37,657 nt of DNA from assembly GCA_001788835.1 (NCBI GenBank), contig MFXK01000024.1, positions 1 to 37,657 of the forward strand, given 5' to 3'. The DNA comes from Candidatus Peregrinibacteria bacterium RIFOXYB2_FULL_33_20 (GTDB taxonomy: Bacteria > Patescibacteriota > Gracilibacteria > UBA1369 > GWF2-33-10). A model generated the notes under the pieces. It worked only from the letters and a program-made list of their open reading frames with translations, did no database searches and was not told the DNA's origin. Both the position numbers and the translations under genes were made by a program. Numbering within the stretch: the stretch's first letter is position 1; every line of letters begins with the position of its first letter. This document shows positions 8,410-17,096 of this stretch, one piece after another.

Positions 8410-9026
8410 CATTTTTAGAATTAAAATTCGCTTTAAGTAAGTTTTTAGTTTTTTCTTTAAATGATATTAGGAAGATTGATAGTGCTTTTGACAGAAGAAG
8501 ACTGGTTGAATGGCAAGAAAAAGGATATATAAAAAAAGTTATAAAAAAATATTATATATTTTCCGATATAGGACTTAACGAATATAGTCTTTTTGTAATA
8601 GCAAATAAAATTTATAGTCCGTCATATATTTCATTTGAACAAGCATTGTCATGTTATAATTTAATTCCAGAAGGTGTTTTTGTGATAACTTCCGCAACAA
8701 GCAAAAAAACAGCCGAATTTTTTACTACAGTTGCTAATTTTAGTTATAATTCTTTGAAAGAGACGTTGATGTTTGGATATTGCGTGAAATATGACAGAAA
8801 TAATCTTCCGTATAATATGGCTGACATTGAAAAAACAGTTTTAGATTATTTTTATATTCATAGTAATTTAAAAACTGAAGATGATTTTTTTGAAATGAGA
8901 TTTAATGCTGAAGAGTTTTTGTCTCAATTTGATGAAGAGAAGTTTTTCAGATATTTAAATGTTTTTAAAAATAAAGAGTTAGAAAAACGTATGCAAAAAT
9001 TTTTAATTTTTTTAAAAAATGCTTAA
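8406..9026 (+). CDS. abiEi: AbiEi-family antitoxin of a type IV toxin-antitoxin pair
   Basis: The N-terminal 60 residues look like the winged-helix part of AbiEi-type antitoxins (RRRLVEWQEKGYIKKVIKKYYIFSD). The rest follows the family pattern: YSPSYISFEQALSCYNLIPE, VITSATSKKTAEF, MADIEKTVLDYFY. A TTG at 8394 is possible, but the ATG at 8406 has the same relative position as the ATG in the upstream repeat copy, so I chose it. It overlaps the toxin gene by 8 bp. The expected role is to counteract the nucleotidyltransferase toxin without direct binding and to repress the operon. Confidence 0.85.
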   Translation: MTFLELKFALSKFLVFSLNDIRKIDSAFDRRRLVEWQEKGYIKKVIKKYYIFSDIGLNEYSLFVIANKIYSPSYISFEQALSCYNLIPEGVFVITSATSKKTAEFFTTVANFSYNSLKETLMFGYCVKYDRNNLPYNMADIEKTVLDYFYIHSNLKTEDDFFEMRFNAEEFLSQFDEEKFFRYLNVFKNKELEKRMQKFLIFLKNA

Positions 9027-9795
9027 TTTAAATGAAATAATTTCACAATTTTCTCCTTATTTACACGATCAAAAACGAAATATTTTAAGAGAGTATTTGC
9101 AGTATAAAATTTTAGAGATAATTTTTGATTCTAAATATGCAAATAAGTTATCTTTTTTAGGAGGTACTGCGCTTAGGATTGTTTATAACAATAGCAGATT
9201 TTCTGATGATTTAGACTTTGATAATTTTAATTTAACAAAAGATGATTTCGCGAATTTATCATTGATTATTAAAGAGAGACTGCATAAAGAAGGATTTGAA
9301 GTTGACGTGCGAAATGTTTTTAAAAGTGCTTTTAGAACTTATATTAAAATTCCTGATATACTTTTTCAAAATCAAATATCGCCTTATAAAAATGAAGTTT
9401 TGTTAATTCAAGTTGACACAGTACCGCATTATTATGATTACAAAGTAGATCGAAAATTATTAAATAAATTTGGTGTATTTACTGAAATTAATGTTACACC
9501 GTTACCAATCCTGCTTGCTCAAAAGATTTATGCCGCTTTCCAGAGAAAAAGAACTCAGGGAAGAGATTTTTATGATATTGTCTTTTTAATGTCTTTCAAT
9601 GTAGATCCTGATTTTAATTATTTGAAAAAAGCTATTGATGTGAAAAATAAAGTTGAATTAAAAAAATATATTTTACGAAATTCCAAAAATTTAGATTTTA
9701 CAAAATTGGCATTTGATTTTGAATATTTTCTTTTTAAAAGAAATGACACAAAAAGAGTCTTATTATTTAAAGAATATATAAAAAGTGTGTTGTGA
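9019..9795 (+). CDS. abiEii: AbiEii-family nucleotidyltransferase toxin
   Basis: It has the diagnostic motifs of the AbiEii/AbiGii nucleotidyltransferase family: FLGGTALR (G48-G49-T50) and RFSDDLDF (D64, D66 as metal ligands), then LIQVDTVPHY and the PLPILLAQKIYAAFQRKRTQGRDFYDIVFL block. Characterised members are GTP-binding or nucleotidylating toxins whose activity stops growth and can give phage resistance. It directly follows and overlaps the cognate antitoxin. The intact length (258 aa) and active-site motifs suggest a working toxin. Confidence 0.92.
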   Translation: MLNLNEIISQFSPYLHDQKRNILREYLQYKILEIIFDSKYANKLSFLGGTALRIVYNNSRFSDDLDFDNFNLTKDDFANLSLIIKERLHKEGFEVDVRNVFKSAFRTYIKIPDILFQNQISPYKNEVLLIQVDTVPHYYDYKVDRKLLNKFGVFTEINVTPLPILLAQKIYAAFQRKRTQGRDFYDIVFLMSFNVDPDFNYLKKAIDVKNKVELKKYILRNSKNLDFTKLAFDFEYFLFKRNDTKRVLLFKEYIKSVL

Positions 9796-9815
9796 TAAAA
9801 AAATTGTAATTGAAA

Positions 9816-10271
9816 TTAATTTAAATCAGGATTGGTTCTAAATCCTTTATGATAAAAAGGGCGTTTATTTGTTTTTAAATTCCACGGCCTTACACCTAAG
9901 ATTAATGAGGCAATTTTAAGTTGATAATATTTAGATTCCAGTTCTAAATTAGTGCCATTTATGCCTAGTATAATGATCGGTATTTGGGCGCTAAAATGAT
10001 TATTCAATCCATATTCATTTAAATTCTTTTCATCTGGATTCGACAAGTCTAATTCTTTTCCGTTGATTTTTATTTTTAAATCTTGAGGGATTTTTATTTG
10101 AAATAATGATTCTAATAATGTTACTAATATTGTCCTAGTATTTTGAATAACTAAAATTGATTCTTCTGATATTTCTGATTCTTCTGTTGCTAAAATACAA
10201 TCTAGACCTAAATAATCTATTAGTATCCCAAATTTTTTTAATCTTTCAAAATCAGATGTTTGTTCTCTCAT
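9816..10271 (-). CDS. Hypothetical protein, 151 aa
   Basis: I do not recognise a family. The protein is soluble and mixed alpha/beta, starts MREQTSDFERLKKFG, has an acidic stretch (ATEESEISEES) near 28-38, and ends in a basic segment with aromatic residues. No signal peptide or membrane segment is visible. It lies 33 bp downstream of carA on the same strand, so the two are probably cotranscribed, but nothing in the sequence ties it to carbamoyl phosphate metabolism. Confidence 0.6.
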   Translation of the reverse strand: MREQTSDFERLKKFGILIDYLGLDCILATEESEISEESILVIQNTRTILVTLLESLFQIKIPQDLKIKINGKELDLSNPDEKNLNEYGLNNHFSAQIPIIILGINGTNLELESKYYQLKIASLILGVRPWNLKTNKRPFYHKGFRTNPDLN

Positions 10272-10304
10272 TTTGTAAATTGGTTATTTTACAAGAGAGT
10301 AAAT

Positions 10305-11369
10305 TTAAATCATTTTTATGAACTTGTCAAAAAGATAATTTGTATCAGTTGGGCCGGGAGAGGCTTCAGGATGGAATTGAACTGACATGAAAGGAAATTT
10401 TTTGTGTCTAATGCCTTCAACGGTGCCATCATTAGCGTTTTCAAACCAAACAGACCAGTTGTTTGGAAGAGTTTTTGGATCAACAACGAACCCATGGTTT
10501 TGAACTGTTAGGTAACATTTGCCTGTTTCGAGATCTATACATGGCTGATTTTGTCCTCTGTGCCCATATTTCATTTTGTACGTTTTAGCGCCAGCCGCAA
10601 TGGCCATAAGCTGATTACCCAAACATATACCAAAAGTAGGCAGTTTCATTGCAAAAGCTTTTTGGATATTTTGATGTATTGGAGTCAAAAGTTCTGGATC
10701 GCCAGGTCCATTTGCTATAAAAAGTCCATCAAATTTTTCTTTTGTTGAGAAAACATCATAGTCCCATGGAAATACCGTCAAACTTATATTCCTTTCTAAA
10801 AAGCTTCTTATTATGTTGTTTTTTGCTCCTGTATGAACAAAAGCAACATGTTTTTTGCCTGCTTTATAATGTATTGGTTCTTTAATTGATACGTCTGCAA
10901 CAAGATTTCTTTTATTTGGATCTACGAAATTACATTTACTTTTATCAGATTTTACAATTTTGCCTAAAGTAGAACCATTCTCTCTTAAATATTGTGTTAA
11001 AGTTCGTGTGTCTATCCCAGTTAAAGCAGGAATATTATACTCTTTTAACCACTCTGAGAGAGATTTTTTTGCCTGATAGTGGCTATAATTATGTGAGTAT
11101 TCAGTTACAATTAGCCCTACAATATGTGGTTTCTCACTTTCAAAGTTATCAGATAGATTTGTTTTTTTATTTATTATCTCTTCAGGGACTCCATAATTAC
11201 CAATTAATGGGTATGTCAAAACTAAAATCTGACCTTCAAACGATGGATCAGTAAATGTTTCAGGATACCCAACCATGCCTGTAGAAAATACAACTTCACC
11301 CGCAACTTCGCTGTTAGCACCAAAATTTTCACCTTCAATTTTCGTGCCGTCTTTTAGAATTAGTTGCAT
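10305..11369 (-). CDS. carA: Carbamoyl-phosphate synthase small (glutamine amidotransferase) subunit
   Basis: The N-terminal CarA domain is clear (LILKDGTKIEGENFG, VVFSTGMVGYPETFTDPSF, GIDTRTLTQYLRENGS). A class I glutamine amidotransferase domain follows, with C249 in ICLGNQ and H333/E335 in QFHPEASPGP completing the triad. The usual CLGHQ histidine is Asn here; that residue is not part of the triad. CarA releases ammonia from glutamine for the large subunit CarB, feeding pyrimidine and arginine synthesis. No carB is next to it or elsewhere in the window. At 354 aa it is slightly short but complete. Confidence 0.95.
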   Translation of the reverse strand: MQLILKDGTKIEGENFGANSEVAGEVVFSTGMVGYPETFTDPSFEGQILVLTYPLIGNYGVPEEIINKKTNLSDNFESEKPHIVGLIVTEYSHNYSHYQAKKSLSEWLKEYNIPALTGIDTRTLTQYLRENGSTLGKIVKSDKSKCNFVDPNKRNLVADVSIKEPIHYKAGKKHVAFVHTGAKNNIIRSFLERNISLTVFPWDYDVFSTKEKFDGLFIANGPGDPELLTPIHQNIQKAFAMKLPTFGICLGNQLMAIAAGAKTYKMKYGHRGQNQPCIDLETGKCYLTVQNHGFVVDPKTLPNNWSVWFENANDGTVEGIRHKKFPFMSVQFHPEASPGPTDTNYLFDKFIKMI

Positions 11370-11375
11370 AAAGAA

Positions 11376-11410
11376 AATTTTAAATTCTTAATTTTGAATT
11401 AAAGAACTTT
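11376..11410. repeat. AT-rich heptamer array upstream of carA
   Basis: It has five consecutive 7-bp units: AATTTTA, AATTCTT, AATTTTG, AATTAAA, GAACTTT. It lies directly before the carA start on the minus strand and has the same AATTNNN unit as other gene junctions in this window. Confidence 0.6.
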
Positions 11411-11432
11411 GTCGAAAATGAGTATAAAGAAA

Positions 11433-11463
11433 ATCCATCTTCGTCGCAAGGACTACGATGGAT
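11433..11463. repeat. Imperfect hairpin between carA and the downstream-lying unknown gene
   Basis: ATCCATC (11433-11439) pairs with GATGGAT (11457-11463). Inside, GTC and GAC close a GCAAG loop, giving about 11 of 14 possible pairs. It has no T-run on either side long enough for a classical intrinsic terminator, so it may be a terminator-like structure for the 11496 gene or a mobile hairpin repeat. Confidence 0.5.
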
Positions 11464-11495
11464 AAGAAGAAACAAGGGGAAAGTGAAAAAACGGA

Positions 11496-12155
11496 TCAAA
11501 GAACAAATTTTTTGCATAACCTTAAATTTGCTTTTGAACTATTTTCCATTGACTGCGCTACATTATTTAGAGTGTAAATAATTTCCCCCATCATTTGCAC
11601 GAGTTTATTAAGCTGTTGATCTGGGTTTTCTGTTTGTGCGTCTTCGTAAGCAACCTTTTGTTTACTGATTTCAGCTATACCTCGTTGAAGCATAACCAAA
11701 GTTACCAGTTCGTTCATCGCACTTTTGTTGATATTTTTTTGGACGAAAGGAGACTTGAACTGTAAAAGCATAAATATACTTATAATGACTTTGGCGATCT
11801 TTGCGGTGATAGTTTGAAGTTGTGGTGAAAGGAATTGGAGAGCACGCTGTATCTCCATTTCATTATCAACAACTTGCTTAGTTAAAGCGTACTGCTTTGA
11901 ACGTAAGCGTTGTGCAAGTTCTAGCAAAGAAGAATGCCTTGCGAGTTCTTTTTGAAGCATTTCTGGTGTAATTTGATCATCTTTACTGTAGACAACTTCA
12001 ACTTCATCATCATTGACGGCAAGGCGTATTTTTCGCCTAGTTAATTCAGTCTGGATGGCAATTGTTAATCTGTCAGAGCATGACTCCACTTTGATAATTG
12101 GTTCTTCAGTAATTACACGAATTGCTTTCTGTAGTAATGTTTCTTGAGTAGGCAT
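11496..12155 (-). CDS. Hypothetical helical protein, 219 aa
   Basis: I do not recognise a family. The sequence is almost entirely alpha-helical, with long amphipathic stretches (ITPEMLQKELARHSSLLEL, KQYALTKQVVDNEMEIQRAL) that could form coiled coils and one moderately hydrophobic segment near residues 119-132 (AKVIISIFMLLQF). An upstream TTG at 12230 would extend it by 25 residues, but that TTG is the first base triplet of a good TTGACA box, so I chose the ATG at 12155 (MPTQETLLQKA). The C-terminal half is rich in Gln and Met. Confidence 0.55.
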   Translation of the reverse strand: MPTQETLLQKAIRVITEEPIIKVESCSDRLTIAIQTELTRRKIRLAVNDDEVEVVYSKDDQITPEMLQKELARHSSLLELAQRLRSKQYALTKQVVDNEMEIQRALQFLSPQLQTITAKIAKVIISIFMLLQFKSPFVQKNINKSAMNELVTLVMLQRGIAEISKQKVAYEDAQTENPDQQLNKLVQMMGEIIYTLNNVAQSMENSSKANLRLCKKFVL

Positions 12156-12200
12156 TGGAGGGAGATTAAGGTGAAAATTGTTTGCCAATTTAAAGAAATT

Positions 12201-12230
12201 ATTAAAACATAAAGTTTTACCATATGTCAA
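12201..12230 (-). promoter_or_regulatory. Putative promoter of the 11496-12155 gene
   Basis: On the minus strand TTGACA occupies 12230-12225, and TTTAAT (5 of 6 to TATAAT) occupies 12206-12201, with an 18-bp spacer. The start codon at 12155 would lie about 40 bases after the expected transcription start. Confidence 0.5.
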
Positions 12231-12345
12231 TAGTATTATAATGATCCTTTACCATTTTATCCTCTCAAAAATAGTAAATGATCAGAAAATAAAAGTTGCT
12301 AAATTTTAAGTTTTTGATGTATCTTGAAATCCCGTTTTAAACATT

Positions 12346-12882
12346 ATGAATATTGAACAACTAAAACAGGCTTTGAAATTTGGGATACCTTTTGTTGTGC
12401 TTGATACTGAAACAACAGGGCTTAAACCAGGTGGTATAATTGAAATCGCGGCACAGAAATTTCGAGGACAGGATGTTGTAGCTGAATTTCATTTTATAGT
12501 TAATCCAGAATGTTTTATTGAACAAGGAGCCTCTTTTACAAATGGGCTTACACATAAGATAGTGCAAGAACAGGGGAAAGCAGTAAGCGAAATAATTCCT
12601 GCTTTTGTTAATTTTTGTGGGACATCGACATTGGTTGGACATAATATTGGATTTGATTTGAAATTTATTAATCATCATTTGCGAAATTTGAATATGGCAG
12701 AACTCAAAAATCCTTATGTAGATACTTTGGAATTGGCAAAAAAATATATGTCTCTTGGCACCTCAAATAACAAATTAGGCACAATAGCATCTCATTTTGG
12801 TATTGATATTTCTGGCGCTCATCGAGCTATGAAAGATGTTGATATAACTAGACAAGTTTTTGTGAAAATGCTGAATTTATAG
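12346..12882 (+). CDS. DnaQ-like DEDDh 3'-5' exonuclease
   Basis: All five catalytic residues are visible: D20 and E22 (VLDTETTGL), D104 (VGHNIGFD), H159 and D164 (AHRAMKDVD). At 178 aa it is essentially a bare exonuclease domain, without helicase, polymerase or UvrC-like extensions. It could be a stand-alone proofreading subunit or an RNase T/oligoribonuclease-like nuclease; the pattern TGLKPGGIIEIAA and the AHRAMKDV motif favour the DnaQ/PolC side. It is the second DEDDh enzyme of the window and seems monocistronic. Confidence 0.85.
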   Translation: MNIEQLKQALKFGIPFVVLDTETTGLKPGGIIEIAAQKFRGQDVVAEFHFIVNPECFIEQGASFTNGLTHKIVQEQGKAVSEIIPAFVNFCGTSTLVGHNIGFDLKFINHHLRNLNMAELKNPYVDTLELAKKYMSLGTSNNKLGTIASHFGIDISGAHRAMKDVDITRQVFVKMLNL

Positions 12883-12910
12883 TCATTAAGGTAAGCATGT
12901 TAACTGGATT

Positions 12911-13768
12911 TCAGTTTTCGCTTAGTTTTTTCAATTCATCAATGATGTAGGAATTAACAGTGAACATTTGATTGGATTCGCTGGTAGTTACAAAATAATT
13001 ACCGTTTTTATCCATTTTGCCGACATTGATGGTGATTGTTTTGTTGGTGGTGACAATGTTAATGGCAAAAGGTTCAGCTTCTTTTGTTGTGTCTTCTTCA
13101 ACTTTTTCGCCAGCGTCAATGAAGCCGTTGGCATTCAAAGGGTTAAATTTATTATTGGCAGCGGTCAAATCTGTAATTTGTTGTCCGGCGATGGTAAGGC
13201 TTTTTATGAGGGAGGGATCAATTTTGATAATAGTTTTGTCTCGTAAATCATCCGCGGTTTTTAGCAATTTATTTCCTAAATTTTCATTGACCAAAAACAC
13301 CTTATTATCACCGCTTAGTTTTACGAATTGAGAATTATAACTGGGACCGGGTTTACCAATGTAAATATCCGCCAAGGGGCTGTCATTTTTGGAAAGTTTT
13401 AAATGAGCGGCGTTGATATCATCAAGCCCGTAAGTTTTGAGATTATTAGCATTTTTGGATACAACTTCAGATGATTTGAGTTCTTGCACGCTGGTCAGGA
13501 AATTATTCATTAAATCCTGATCAGCCAGATAATTATTTAAATTTTTGAGTACCCACTGGTTATTGTTTTTATCGATTTCTATCAAATCTTTACCAGGTAT
13601 ATAGATCACGATTTTGTTGACTGTGTCTTTGGCAAAAGTTGGAAAAAGGTTTTGTTGAGAAGAAATTTTTCCGCCAAAAACGGAGAAGCCATAGTCAGCG
13701 AGCAAGAATATCACCAAAACAAGAGCGGTAATGAATAGATATATATTATATTTGACAGCAGTTTTCAT
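12911..13768 (-). CDS. DUF4340-like membrane-anchored protein of the Gld-type ABC operon
   Basis: One N-terminal membrane segment (residues about 9-30) is followed by an extracytoplasmic beta-rich domain with the DUF4340 pattern: KIVIYIPGKDLIEIDKNNNQWVL, LKTYGLDDINAAHLKLS and IYIGKPGP. Such proteins accompany GldG-like subunits and are thought to be auxiliary parts of ABC-2 transporters of unknown substrate. It is the last gene of the four-gene operon, 9 bp after the GldG-like gene. Confidence 0.75.
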   Translation of the reverse strand: MKTAVKYNIYLFITALVLVIFLLADYGFSVFGGKISSQQNLFPTFAKDTVNKIVIYIPGKDLIEIDKNNNQWVLKNLNNYLADQDLMNNFLTSVQELKSSEVVSKNANNLKTYGLDDINAAHLKLSKNDSPLADIYIGKPGPSYNSQFVKLSGDNKVFLVNENLGNKLLKTADDLRDKTIIKIDPSLIKSLTIAGQQITDLTAANNKFNPLNANGFIDAGEKVEEDTTKEAEPFAINIVTTNKTITINVGKMDKNGNYFVTTSESNQMFTVNSYIIDELKKLSEN

Positions 13769-13777
13769 AAATGAGAG

Positions 13778-15247
13778 CTAATAATTTTGTTGTAATTTTC
13801 TTCTTTTTTTAGCTCTAACTAGCCCGAAAGCAATTAGTAAAAGAGAGCTTAAGAAAGTGCCAAGAATTTTAATTGGCAGATAATAATTTTCTGAAATTGG
13901 CGTTAAAGGATTATCAGAAAAAGTCTTGGACCTGATAGCAATTAAATCAGGATCAAGCGTAATAAAATCAACAGCATTTAGCATGAAATTTAAATTCTGG
14001 GGGTAGCGACTGACAAAAGAATCAGTAACAAAATCAGAATCAGCAATGATAATTAGTTGATCGTTGACCATAACACCGATATCAAATTGTTTCGGATCAT
14101 TTAAAATAAATTTTTGTTGGGGATCTAAGTTGAAATTGCCAACTTGATGATCAGCGTAATCAGAAGTTCGTAGGAGTTTGGTAATTTTAATGTCTTCTTT
14201 GTTTTCAATTGTTAAACTGCTCGTCCAGGGTATTATTACTGAACTTAGACCGCTGACAATCGGATTTTGTTTATCGAAATTATCATTAATTAGTTTAACA
14301 AAAAAAGGATAAGGCAATAAGAAATTCATGGTTCCTTGCGAGAAGGAAGCGTTTTCGTGATATTTGTCATATAAAATATCGTTATTTACTGATAGTCCGT
14401 AATTTTTCAAAAAATCATTGATTGAATTCATGTCTAAGACCGTTGTTTGCAGGCCTTGCCCAATGTCAAGGCTGTCAACCAAAAGGATCATTTTTCCGCC
14501 TTTTTTCAAATAATCACTGATTTTGTTAAAATCATCAGTACTCATTTTGTCTTTTGGACCGCTGATGATCAAAGTATCAGTGTCGATTGGGTCATTATTA
14601 GCTAGATTGATTGTTTTGATTTGATAGTTTTTTTCTAAACTTTGAGCTAGAGCTTGAAGATCATTATTAGAGCCGTGTTCTTGATGCCCAGTTAAAAAAC
14701 CAATCGATTTGTTGTCATTATCAATGACTTTTTTCAATTTACTGGTCAGATCGTACTCGAAATTGCCTAAATCTTGAATGAAGGGAATACTTTCCGTTTG
14801 TCCGGCATAAAACACCGCCAAGCCAAAATAACCATTTTGCACCTGATATTTATCTTTTTCCAGGATTTCCATTTGGATTTGCGGGATGCCCACGCTTCCC
14901 GCTTCTTGCATGGTATTGGTGTCGGCAGAAGGATCAAGGTAAGAGACTTTGATATTGCCTTTACTGAAAGCCTGATATTCAGAAAGCAGATCTTTTACAT
15001 ATTGAAGTGAGCTATTTAAATTTGGCGGTAATTTATCAGAAACATAAATTTTGATATTAACAATATCGTCTAATTTGTTAATTATATTTTCACTGGCTGA
15101 GGAAATTTTGTATTTATTTTCTTTGGTTAAATCAATTCTGGCAAAATGACTAATAGAGATTAAATTTATCAGTATTAAGATGCCTAGCAAAATCCAGCCT
15201 CTAATAACTAAATGTTTATTGTGTTGGAAGTGGTGAGAAAAATCCAT
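13778..15247 (-). CDS. GldG-like auxiliary ABC transporter protein
   Basis: It has an N-terminal membrane segment (about 17-35), then a large extracytoplasmic domain with family features: KIYVSDKLPPNL, VKDLLSEYQAFSKGNIKVSYLDPSAD, IGFLTGHQEHG, DTLIISGPK and a GGKMILLVDSLD segment. A C-terminal membrane segment (about 457-478) ends in a basic tail (RAKKRRKLQQ). In Bacteroidetes GldG works with GldA and GldF in gliding, but homologues occur in many non-gliding bacteria, so gliding is not implied. It lies 18 bp after the permease gene. Confidence 0.85.
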   Translation of the reverse strand: MDFSHHFQHNKHLVIRGWILLGILILINLISISHFARIDLTKENKYKISSASENIINKLDDIVNIKIYVSDKLPPNLNSSLQYVKDLLSEYQAFSKGNIKVSYLDPSADTNTMQEAGSVGIPQIQMEILEKDKYQVQNGYFGLAVFYAGQTESIPFIQDLGNFEYDLTSKLKKVIDNDNKSIGFLTGHQEHGSNNDLQALAQSLEKNYQIKTINLANNDPIDTDTLIISGPKDKMSTDDFNKISDYLKKGGKMILLVDSLDIGQGLQTTVLDMNSINDFLKNYGLSVNNDILYDKYHENASFSQGTMNFLLPYPFFVKLINDNFDKQNPIVSGLSSVIIPWTSSLTIENKEDIKITKLLRTSDYADHQVGNFNLDPQQKFILNDPKQFDIGVMVNDQLIIIADSDFVTDSFVSRYPQNLNFMLNAVDFITLDPDLIAIRSKTFSDNPLTPISENYYLPIKILGTFLSSLLLIAFGLVRAKKRRKLQQNY

Positions 15248-15265
15248 TGAAAAAATTTTAAATTT

Positions 15266-15982
15266 TTAGTTTGCTTTCCATTTGGCAATGCTTCTGACGT
15301 TTAAATACAGGAAAAGTCCAATTATCGACAAATAATATATTATATCCCTGGTATCCAAAACGCCGCGAATAATTGAATCAAAATGCTTAGATAAGCCTAA
15401 ATATTGGACAACAGGCACTAGAGTTTGTGGCACAAAATAGGTAACGATATCTTCCCCTAAAATAAACAGGAAAAAAGATAAAGCAATCGCCACAATGAAA
15501 GAAATTATTTGATTTTTGGTGAAACTGGAGACATAAAGCCCAATAGCTAAGTATGAAGCTCCCAAAAAAATTGTCCCAAGATAACTGGACACAATCACAC
15601 CTAAATCAGCATTGCCTAAAGATAATACCAAAATGGGGATAGGAAAGCTTAAAGCAATCATAATGATTAAAAAACTGAGACTACCTAAAAATTTGCCAAT
15701 TACTACATCATAATCTTTTACTGGCAAAGTCATCAAAATTTCAATAGTGCCTAGTTTTTTTTCTTCCGACCAAAGCCTCATTGTGATTGCCGGAATGATA
15801 AATAAAAATATCCAAGGAATGATAGAAAAATAAGTTCTCATGCTAGCCTGTCCATCAATGAAAAAAGTGCGGAAGAATAACCAGCTGCTCATGACCAAAA
15901 AGACACTGATGAAAATATAAGCAACTGGTGAGTTGAAATAGGTGAGTAGCTCTTTCCGAATTATGGCTGAAATGGTTTTCAT
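15266..15982 (-). CDS. ABC-2 type permease (GldF-like)
   Basis: It has six predicted membrane segments and the ABC-2 permease pattern: IIRKELLTYFNSPVAYIFISVFLV at the start, then IPAITMRLWSEEKKLGTIEILMTLPV, which is typical of GldF/NosY-like permeases, and VIGKFLGSL. The protein forms the membrane channel for the ATPase encoded upstream at 16148-17089. The 165-bp gap between the two genes is exceptional in this tight operon and is filled by heptamer repeats. Confidence 0.88.
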   Translation of the reverse strand: MKTISAIIRKELLTYFNSPVAYIFISVFLVMSSWLFFRTFFIDGQASMRTYFSIIPWIFLFIIPAITMRLWSEEKKLGTIEILMTLPVKDYDVVIGKFLGSLSFLIIMIALSFPIPILVLSLGNADLGVIVSSYLGTIFLGASYLAIGLYVSSFTKNQIISFIVAIALSFFLFILGEDIVTYFVPQTLVPVVQYLGLSKHFDSIIRGVLDTRDIIYYLSIIGLFLYLNVRSIAKWKAN

Positions 15983-16002
15983 TGAAGAGATTATAAATGG
16001 TT

Positions 16003-16155
16003 GTAGTCGGTGGTCGGTGGTCGGTGGTCGGTGGTCGGTGGTCGGTGGTCGGTGGTCGGTAATCAGTTAGCTACAGTCTTACTGACTACTGACTACTCCC
16101 TTCTGACTACACATCCTCCCCTCTGACTACTCACTTCTGATTGCTGATTACTCCT
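16003..16155. repeat. Heptamer repeat element with inverted arms, inside the ABC operon
   Basis: TCGGTGG is repeated 7.7 times at 16007-16060. Variants TCGGTAA, TCAGTTA and GCTACAG continue the 7-bp register, and then TACTGAC-type units run to about 16155, just into the ATPase stop region. The arm at 16003-16018 and the arm at 16081-16096 are complementary in 13 of 16 positions; the other three would be G-U pairs in RNA, so a long hairpin is possible. Confidence 0.92.
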
Positions 16156-17089
16156 TAGTCACTTCCGTGAATACATCTTCCAGGGTAATTTCTCGTTTAT
16201 AGATTTCCAGCAAATCAGTACTTTTGCTTCGTCCGAACATTTCCATGATTATTTTTCTTAAATCTAAATCAGAATCAATAAAAATTTCAAAAGCGTATTC
16301 GTTTTTATCAGCCAAACCTTTGGCTTCAATAGCATTGATTCCCTTTACTTTTTCCAGAATGGATTTAATGTCTGTTTCTTTGCCTTTGGCGATAATATGT
16401 AGAGAAACTTTATTTTTTGCTTTACTTTCCAATTCTTCAGGACTGCCTTCTGCCACGATTTTGCCTTTATTGATAATGATAACGCGATTACAGGTGGCTT
16501 CCACTTCCGGTAAAATATGAGAAGACAGTAAAACGGTTTTTTTACTGCCGATGTTTTTAATCAAATTTTTAATTTCTATTCTTTGATTAGGATCAAGACC
16601 AGTTGTTGGTTCGTCCAAAATCAAAATTTCCGGATCATTTATCAGTGCTTGAGCTAAGCCGACTCTTTGTTTGTAGCCTTTTGATAATTCGGCGATGTCG
16701 GAATAAATTTTATCTTCTAAACCGCAAGAATAGACAATGCCTTTGATGCGGGTTTTGGCCTCCTTATAATCTAATTGGTGGAGGGAAGCGATAAATGCTA
16801 AATATTCCCAAACATTCATTTCCGTGTATAAGGGACAACTTTCCGGTAGATAGCCGATTTTGCGCCTGACTGCCAAATTGTTTTCGTAACAATCATGTCC
16901 GGCGACTTTGGCTTCGCCGCTGGTGGCTGGCATATAGCAGGTCAGGATTTTCATGGTGGTGGTTTTGCCAGCACCATTTGGGCCAAGAAAACCGACAACT
17001 TCCCCTTTATCGACATGGAAATTTAGATTGTCGATTGCGACTATGTCTCGATATTTTTTGCTTAAATTTTTTACTTCAATAGCCGCCAC
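16148..17089 (-). CDS. ABC transporter ATP-binding protein (GldA-like)
   Basis: All nucleotide-binding motifs are intact: Walker A GPNGAGKTT near residues 35-43, signature LSKGYKQRVGLAQAL near 134, Walker B LILDEPTTGLDP near 155 and the switch histidine in LLSSHILPEVE. The C-terminal 90 residues are the accessory domain typical of ABC-2 exporters. It is first in the operon with permease, GldG-like and DUF4340-like genes. The exported substrate is unknown. The stop codon lies within the heptamer element. Confidence 0.93.
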   Translation of the reverse strand: MAAIEVKNLSKKYRDIVAIDNLNFHVDKGEVVGFLGPNGAGKTTTMKILTCYMPATSGEAKVAGHDCYENNLAVRRKIGYLPESCPLYTEMNVWEYLAFIASLHQLDYKEAKTRIKGIVYSCGLEDKIYSDIAELSKGYKQRVGLAQALINDPEILILDEPTTGLDPNQRIEIKNLIKNIGSKKTVLLSSHILPEVEATCNRVIIINKGKIVAEGSPEELESKAKNKVSLHIIAKGKETDIKSILEKVKGINAIEAKGLADKNEYAFEIFIDSDLDLRKIIMEMFGRSKSTDLLEIYKREITLEDVFTEVTKE

Positions 17090-17096
17090 TTAAGTA

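Noticed and set aside
11433-11463. Classical intrinsic terminator at the hairpin before carA
   Set aside because: The stem is interrupted and no T-tract follows on either strand, so I list it only as a hairpin repeat.
12156-12230. 25-codon N-terminal extension of the 11496 gene starting with TTG
   Set aside because: The TTG belongs to a TTGACA box with a TTTAAT 18 bp further on, so this stretch is more probably promoter and leader.
13017-13331. Plus-strand ORFs opposite the DUF4340-like gene
   Set aside because: They lie fully antisense to a well-supported operon gene and lack any recognisable protein features.
16007-16060. CRISPR array
   Set aside because: The units are 7 bp and directly abutting, with no spacers; no cas genes are present.
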